NCBI GenBank assembly: GCA_011064905.1
Contig: JAAKFW010000032.1
Coordinates: forward strand, 1-11,519
Source: Candidatus Anoxychlamydiales bacterium
GTDB taxonomy: Bacteria; Chlamydiota; Chlamydiia; Chlamydiales; SM23-39
DNA length: 11,519 bases
Reading direction: 5' to 3'
Shown here: piece by piece, positions 7,037 to 11,519 of the stretch
How positions within the stretch are numbered: the stretch's first letter is position 1
Layout of the letters: each line of letters starts with the position of its first letter
Translations under genes and position numbers: made by a program
The notes under the pieces: model-generated
The model's input: the letters and a program-made list of their open reading frames with translations, nothing else
What the model was told of the DNA's origin: nothing
Databases searched by the model: none

Positions 7037-7053
7037 CTCCTAAAAAAAAGGAG
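7037..7053 (+). promoter_or_regulatory. Shine-Dalgarno-sequestering hairpin between rpsT and the next gene
   Basis: CTCCT (7037-7041) pairs with AGGAG (7049-7053) across a loop of seven A residues. AGGAG is the core of a near-ideal Shine-Dalgarno (AAGGAGA), six bases before the ATG at 7060. Folding would therefore hide the ribosome site of the downstream gene. It is unlikely to be a terminator because only ATTTGT follows and there is no run of T. The pairing is visible; regulation by translational coupling or temperature is inference. Confidence 0.45.
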
Positions 7054-7059
7054 ATTTGT

Positions 7060-7800
7060 ATGGCTTCAGTTAGTTTGCCTCCAAGAACACCTAAAGAATG
7101 GTTTCAAGCATATTTCATATTACCTAATAAAGGACTTCAGGAAATTTCAGCCACATGCGTTGAAATGGAAAAAGAGCTGGGGCAAGTTGGGGTAGAAAGA
7201 GATATCGGTGAGTTCGGCTCATTCCTTGCCAAATTTGTTGCAACCTCAAATGGAATTGAAGGACCCTTCACAATAGCTGAAGCTAAGCATCAAGATTTTG
7301 CTAATTTATATAGAGAACTTGAAAAGCGTTTTTCGAAATTAGAACTCCAAGAAAGAGATCTCAATCTTTATTTAGGAAAAAATGAAAATACGGATCTAAA
7401 CATCTCAAATAAGCGTGATTTCTTAACTGATAAAATGCAGGAAATGAGAAAAACAAGAAATGAGTTTCTTAAAATCTTTAACAATTTAAAATTTGATCCT
7501 TATAATAGGATTTTTCAATCAGCCGCAAACATATTCATCTCTGTCCCTTTACAAAAAATAAGTGACATTTTTAAAACAAAAAAAAATGAAACCTTAGCTT
7601 TAGCCTCTTTTGTAGCAATCACCGGGTATTCTGTAATGACAAACACTAACGCATCATTTTTAGTAAAGGCTACAGTTTCTTTGTCTCTTATGTATATAGG
7701 ACATCTTTTTTCTAAAACTTACTATAACTTAAATGCCCAAGCTCTCCAGCCTCAAACTATTAGCTTTACAATGTCGCCTCCCAGCTCACCGAAACGCTAA
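7060..7800 (+). CDS. Unknown protein with C-terminal bilobed hydrophobic domain (possible Inc-like effector)
   Basis: I do not recognise this 246-residue protein. The N-terminal 20 residues are rich in Ser and Pro (MASVSLPPRTP) and lack a signal peptide. Residues 75-140 are charged and helix-forming, probably coiled coil ('LYRELEKRFSKLELQERDL', 83-101, and 'LTDKMQEMRKTRNEFLKIF', 122-140). Two membrane-length hydrophobic stretches follow, about 179-194 and 198-217, split by the short polar turn 'TNTN' (194-197). A polar tail ends in 'SPPSSPKR'. A pair of closely spaced hydrophobic helices with cytosol-facing ends is the layout of chlamydial inclusion-membrane (Inc) proteins, and the N-terminus would suit type III secretion. 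A bacterial inner-membrane protein of unknown role is the alternative. The start is secured by AAGGAG six bases upstream. It ends in an intrinsic terminator. Confidence 0.75.
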   Translation: MASVSLPPRTPKEWFQAYFILPNKGLQEISATCVEMEKELGQVGVERDIGEFGSFLAKFVATSNGIEGPFTIAEAKHQDFANLYRELEKRFSKLELQERDLNLYLGKNENTDLNISNKRDFLTDKMQEMRKTRNEFLKIFNNLKFDPYNRIFQSAANIFISVPLQKISDIFKTKKNETLALASFVAITGYSVMTNTNASFLVKATVSLSLMYIGHLFSKTYYNLNAQALQPQTISFTMSPPSSPKR

Positions 7801-7822
7801 TTTAAATTAGTGTTGTTTTTTT
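7794..7822 (+). terminator. Intrinsic terminator of the rpsT-unknown gene unit
   Basis: ACGCTAAT (7794-7801) and ATTAGTGT (7806-7813) form an eight-pair stem with one G-U pair around a TTAA loop. A run of seven T follows at 7816-7822. The stem overlaps the stop codon of the plus-strand gene and that of the convergent recD, whose stops share the 12-base palindrome at 7798-7809. On the minus strand no T-run follows the stem, so it should terminate only plus-strand transcription. Confidence 0.6.
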
Positions 7823-9534
7823 GAAGCAGATAAGGCCGATTTTTTAAAAGAGCTAACTTTTATTAAATCTTTCACCATCCTTTTTGTGGAAAAAACTGAA
7901 AATTCATTTTTAGCTCTAGTGATGGCTGTATAAAAAAGCTCTTTTCCAAAATTTTCAGAACCATCTGGAATAATTATTACTACTTTTTTAAATTCACTAC
8001 CTTGAGATTTATGAATTGATATTGAGTATGCATATTCATAAGAGCTTAAATAGAAAATCTCAAATTTCTGAATTTTAGCATCTATTTGAAAGTATGCTTC
8101 CTTTTTAATTGGTCCATTTAATGTTTTTTGAATTTTTAAAATACCAAACTCGCCATTGAAAAGATCTAAGTTATAGTTATTTTTGGTGATAATTATTGGA
8201 ACGAATAAATAATCATTTAAGTCAGCCTTATTATAAAATAGAGAAAATATCTCTTGATTTAACATTTCCACTCCAAAAGGACCTTTTTTAATGGATGATA
8301 AAATAATAAAATCTTTTAGCAGATTAAAAACATTTTCTATTTTTATACCTTTAGAGTCACTCTCAAAAAAAGAAGTCTTCGCCATATCTAAAATTATTTT
8401 TTTTGCATGATAGATATCTTCAATATCATAAAAATCACTTTTTTCAAAAATTGCATTTAGAGCTTTTTCATCTGAGTTTTTTATAGCATTCGCTAAATCT
8501 GTAATTTTAGAATTTTCAAATCTTTTTGCTTGTTTTAAGTGAACCATTTCAATATTTTCAAAGTTTGAGATTTCAGAAAAAACATTGCCACTCTCAATTG
8601 GAGGTAATTGATTTGGATCTCCTATAAAAATAATTCTTGATCCTTTTTTTATAGAATTTAACAAATGAGCTGTTAGTTTAAGATCTAACATAGATGCTTC
8701 ATCAACTATTATCAGATCGTAATTTAATTTGTTTTCATCAAAAAATTTTGGTTTACCTTCCTTTAGATTTAAAAGAAGATGAAGCGTTTTAGCATCTATA
8801 TCTACATTATCTACTACTTTTAAAATTTTTGATTTTAAATGAGCTGTGGCTTTACCGGTAAAAGAGGTTATAGCTATTTTAAAGTTATTTTTTTTTGAAC
8901 TATCATAACTTTTTGATAAAATCTCTATCAAATGAGAAGCTACATATGTTTTTCCTGTTCCGGGTCCTCCTAAAATTAAACTAATAGAATTAAAAAAAGC
9001 ATTTTCTACAGCTTTTTTTTGTTCTAAATTTAAAAAATTTTCATTTTTTAGGATTTTAAAAAAAACATCTTCATCAAAAAGTTTTGTTGGGGTTTGATTC
9101 TCAAGCCTTTCAAGGTTTTTTATGATTTTTTTCTCAAAAACATAGTTTTTTTGAAGATAATAAAAGTTTTTAAACCTGCAAACAGGTTTTTTAGGATGAT
9201 TTTCATCTGAATTATCACCTAGATACACAATTTTATCAGATAATTTTTTAGATCCTAAAATAACTTTTTTTACAAAAGTATCGATATCTAAAAAATCTTT
9301 TGTATCAAGATTCAAATCCTCTACACTTGGATATATTGTATTATCATCTTTGATCTCTATTGAGATAAAACCAAATCTTGAAATTAAAAAAAGATAGGCT
9401 AAAAAAATAGCTTCTTCATCAGTTTTAGAATTTAAGTAAGTAGCAAAAAATATATCTAAAGTAGAAAAGAAATCTTTTTCTTTTAACTCATTTAGATATG
9501 AAAATTTCAGTTTATCTTTTATCTCACCTAACAT
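7807..9534 (-). CDS. recD: RecD-family helicase, exodeoxyribonuclease V alpha subunit
   Basis: RecD is the 5'-to-3' superfamily 1B helicase of the RecBCD enzyme, which unwinds and degrades double-strand ends and starts recombination repair. The 575-residue protein has an N-terminal domain (about 1-160) that would contact RecB/RecC. The helicase core shows Walker A 'GGPGTGKT' (189-196), motif Ia 'TSFTGKAT' (223-230), Walker B 'IIVDEASML' (275-283), motif III 'GDPNQLPP' (305-312), motif IV 'AKRF' with its arginine (336-339), motif V 'SIHKSQGSEF' (506-515) and motif VI 'YTAITRAK' (535-542). All key residues are intact and length is close to the family norm. The ATG lies inside the last codons of recB (11-base overlap), preceded by GGGTAGG, so the two are translationally coupled. 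Placement right behind recB favours true RecD over the stand-alone RecD2 type. Confidence 0.92.
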   Translation of the reverse strand: MLGEIKDKLKFSYLNELKEKDFFSTLDIFFATYLNSKTDEEAIFLAYLFLISRFGFISIEIKDDNTIYPSVEDLNLDTKDFLDIDTFVKKVILGSKKLSDKIVYLGDNSDENHPKKPVCRFKNFYYLQKNYVFEKKIIKNLERLENQTPTKLFDEDVFFKILKNENFLNLEQKKAVENAFFNSISLILGGPGTGKTYVASHLIEILSKSYDSSKKNNFKIAITSFTGKATAHLKSKILKVVDNVDIDAKTLHLLLNLKEGKPKFFDENKLNYDLIIVDEASMLDLKLTAHLLNSIKKGSRIIFIGDPNQLPPIESGNVFSEISNFENIEMVHLKQAKRFENSKITDLANAIKNSDEKALNAIFEKSDFYDIEDIYHAKKIILDMAKTSFFESDSKGIKIENVFNLLKDFIILSSIKKGPFGVEMLNQEIFSLFYNKADLNDYLFVPIIITKNNYNLDLFNGEFGILKIQKTLNGPIKKEAYFQIDAKIQKFEIFYLSSYEYAYSISIHKSQGSEFKKVVIIIPDGSENFGKELFYTAITRAKNEFSVFSTKRMVKDLIKVSSFKKSALSASKKQH

Positions 9535-11519
9535 CTAACCTACCCTTTTGGTTATGCATCTGATCTAATATTTTTAGATCAGGGAAGAAATGATAAATCC
9601 CTAAATTATTAACTTCAGAGTCATAAGAGTTTGTAAGCCCCCTTAAAAATATATAAAAAACGCCACCAAATACTTTTTCAAAATCCTTGTTTAAAATTTT
9701 TAAATGCCTTTTTAAGCTTTTTGTGTAAATTGCAGCTTGCAAATAGTAGTTATGAAGGCTCATCTCCTCTTCAATGTTTTTTTTGTCATAGTCTTTAGAA
9801 AAAGAGGACAGATAATTAGATTTCCAATCAATAATATAATATTTTGATTGATGCTCAAATACCAAATCTATAAATCCCTTCATATAATCTTTCTTCCAGG
9901 AAAACAAAAACTCTACCTCTGGTTGAAAATTATTAAATTCAACATCTTTTAAACAAAAGCTATTTTTCCCCAAAAGAAGAGCGCTTAAGGTATTGTCAAT
10001 AATTGAAAAAACTTCTTTTTCAAAATTTTTAAGCTCGCTCTCTTTAATCAAATCCTGAACTATATTTAAAATATCTGCATTTTGAAAACTTTTTTTATAA
10101 AAAATATTTTCTAAGATTTTATGAAAAATCTCTCCAACCGCAGGGCCTTTAGGTAAAACACTTTTTTGTTTTTTTTCTTCAATTGTTATATCTAAAGTAG
10201 ATGTTAGAGACGAAAATGAATAGATATAGCGAGATTCAAATTTTTTACTAAAATCTGTAAGCTCTCTGGGTTTAGACAAATAAATGTTTTCTTCTTTTTC
10301 TTGAAATGATGAAGACATTACAGAATCAATAAAACTTATACTAAGGAGTTTTTTATCTTTTAAAACATCTAATTTCTCTAAAAGAGTTTTTTTAGGGATT
10401 GTGTCTTTAGTATCTAATATGTGAGACAGAAAATATTCCATAGCAGAATACTCGCCATCTAAAATTGGCTTTTCTTTTAAATCGATTGCAAGAGGTAGGT
10501 AGACTCTATATTTTGCTCTAGTTATTGCAACGTAGAATTGTCTCATTTTTTCAGCATCTATCTCTTGTAAATCCAGATGTTGAGATGTTTTTGATTTAGA
10601 CGCTAGACCTAAAGCAAAGACAATGTCATATTCCAATCCTTTCGACATAAACGTTGTTAAAATATGAACGCCATCTTCGAAATTTTTAACATTTTTTAAC
10701 TTTTCATCATCTTGATCTAAAAGATCTAGTTTTTTAAAAAAACTAAGTAAATTGTGTAAACCTAAATTTTTCTCAGCTAAAATAAGCTCGATCAGTGAAG
10801 TCGTATCTAAATAAAAATTTATATCCTTTTTTTTCGCTATATTTTCTAAAATTGAAAAGTTTTCAAAGGATACTTCAAAAAAATGATAAAAAAAATCTCC
10901 TAGATTTTTTTTATTTAAAATATCTTTTAAAAAATGAAATTTCTCTAAATATTTTGAAAAGTTTTGTAAATCAATATTTTTTAAATCTTGAAGTTTTAGT
11001 TGAACAAAAGGACCCAAAAGGGCAATTTTTACTTTATTTAAATTATTCGGATGAATGCATGCATCTATAAATTCTTTCATTGCATTTAAACAACTAGAAT
11101 TTTTTAAAGATCCAGCCCTTGGAGTTTGTGAATTTATTGAAAACTTTTGAAGATAGCTTTTTAATCTTTGAGCTTGAAATCTATCTTTTATTAGAACAGC
11201 AAAACTTTTGTTTGAAAACTTTTGACAGTTTTTTTTAAGCCTTAAAATCTCGGTCGCAATAAATGTAAAATTTTTTATCTCCATTTCATCTGTTGGCCAT
11301 TTCTTTACTTTATTTCCTTCAGATATAAAAAAATGAATGGGAGCTTTATCATCTTGAAAGTCAATCTCTTCATCTAAACCAGCTTTTATAGGGATATACT
11401 CTAAGCTAGAGTCAATATTGGGTAGTTTTAACCAATTTTTTGAATACTCTTTAGATAATAAGGCGTTTAATGAGTCGATAAGTGGCTTTGTAGAGCGATA
11501 GTTTGTGTCCAGATAGTTA
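9524..11519 (-). CDS. recB: RecB, exodeoxyribonuclease V beta subunit, N-terminal part beyond window edge
   Basis: RecB supplies the 3'-to-5' helicase and the only nuclease of RecBCD. The frame is open from the stop at 9524 through the right edge, giving 664 residues. The Met at 11284 is internal, because UvrD-type motif IV 'YLDTNYRST' (2-10) lies upstream of it. Numbering from the first visible codon: 'VKIALLGPF' (163-171), motif V 'HILTTFMSKGLEYD' (285-298) and motif VI 'YVAITRAKYR' (329-338). The C-terminal nuclease domain has 'GEIFHKILE' (H466), 'GFIDLVF' (D551) and 'YYIIDWKSN' (D564, K566), so all catalytic residues are present. 'YLQAAIYTKSLKRHL' (592-606) is the usual motif after the DxK. 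Walker A and B and the N-terminal helicase lobe should lie to the right. The recB-recD order and overlap indicate an operon, in which recC probably lies upstream outside the window. Confidence 0.93.
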   Translation of the reverse strand, partial: NYLDTNYRSTKPLIDSLNALLSKEYSKNWLKLPNIDSSLEYIPIKAGLDEEIDFQDDKAPIHFFISEGNKVKKWPTDEMEIKNFTFIATEILRLKKNCQKFSNKSFAVLIKDRFQAQRLKSYLQKFSINSQTPRAGSLKNSSCLNAMKEFIDACIHPNNLNKVKIALLGPFVQLKLQDLKNIDLQNFSKYLEKFHFLKDILNKKNLGDFFYHFFEVSFENFSILENIAKKKDINFYLDTTSLIELILAEKNLGLHNLLSFFKKLDLLDQDDEKLKNVKNFEDGVHILTTFMSKGLEYDIVFALGLASKSKTSQHLDLQEIDAEKMRQFYVAITRAKYRVYLPLAIDLKEKPILDGEYSAMEYFLSHILDTKDTIPKKTLLEKLDVLKDKKLLSISFIDSVMSSSFQEKEENIYLSKPRELTDFSKKFESRYIYSFSSLTSTLDITIEEKKQKSVLPKGPAVGEIFHKILENIFYKKSFQNADILNIVQDLIKESELKNFEKEVFSIIDNTLSALLLGKNSFCLKDVEFNNFQPEVEFLFSWKKDYMKGFIDLVFEHQSKYYIIDWKSNYLSSFSKDYDKKNIEEEMSLHNYYLQAAIYTKSLKRHLKILNKDFEKVFGGVFYIFLRGLTNSYDSEVNNLGIYHFFPDLKILDQMHNQKGRLDVR

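Noticed and set aside
7037..7053. Intrinsic terminator after rpsT
   Set aside because: The stem is only five pairs with no T-run after it, and its right arm is the Shine-Dalgarno of the next gene.
10795..11070. Plus-strand open frame of 91 codons
   Set aside because: It is antisense to recB, with low-complexity Leu/Tyr/Lys composition and no ribosome site.
11284..11519. recB starting at the Met at 11284 as a truncated, helicase-less protein
   Set aside because: Translating upstream shows an open frame to the window edge that includes UvrD-type motif IV (YLDTNYRST), so the gene simply continues past the window.

Overview
The window is very AT-rich (by eye roughly 30% G+C, not computed) and densely coding on both strands. 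It most likely comes from a member of the Chlamydiae outside the classical genus Chlamydia. The best evidence is the major sigma factor at 4377-6050. It matches the chlamydial sigma-66 pattern along its length, including the N-terminal 'ITYEEINEILP' segment, the long non-conserved insert and the 'DLLEEE'-type tail. The short lysine-rich S20, the MreC with a large insert between its barrels, and a possible Inc-like protein with a bilobed hydrophobic domain fit the same assignment. From memory, rpoD lies one gene away from rpsT in C. trachomatis, and an mreC-like gene lies next to recB in the same genome sector, so the gene content here looks like a rearranged version of that neighbourhood. I cannot name the genus.

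Layout, left to right. (1) Positions 1-841, minus: the N-terminal 280 residues of a GT4-type (GT-B fold) glycosyltransferase whose C-terminus is outside the window. (2) Positions 929-3030, plus: two overlapping tandem paralogues of the CDP-glycerol glycerophosphotransferase-like (TagF-like) family, divergent from the glycosyltransferase. Together these three form a small surface-glycan or polymer-modification cluster. (3) Positions 3036-6050, minus: rpoD followed by mreC, separated by 168 bases that hold several inverted repeats. (4) Positions 6129-6578, minus: a small two-membrane-segment protein resembling DUF3592. (5) Positions 6737-7800, plus: rpsT with a recognisable promoter, then an unknown protein with a C-terminal hydrophobic hairpin, closed by an intrinsic terminator. 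(6) Positions 7807-11519, minus: recB (3' two thirds or less, running off the right edge) overlapping recD, encoding subunits of the RecBCD helicase-nuclease.

The rpoD, rpsT, mreC and recBD genes are conserved housekeeping functions: transcription, translation, peptidoglycan and division scaffolding, and recombination repair. The parts least explained are the tandem TagF-like pair in a Gram-negative-type cell, the Inc-like protein behind rpsT with its Shine-Dalgarno held in a hairpin, and the interleaved inverted repeats between rpoD and mreC. I saw no tRNA, rRNA, CRISPR array, insertion sequence or phage gene. No gap between genes exceeds 170 bases.
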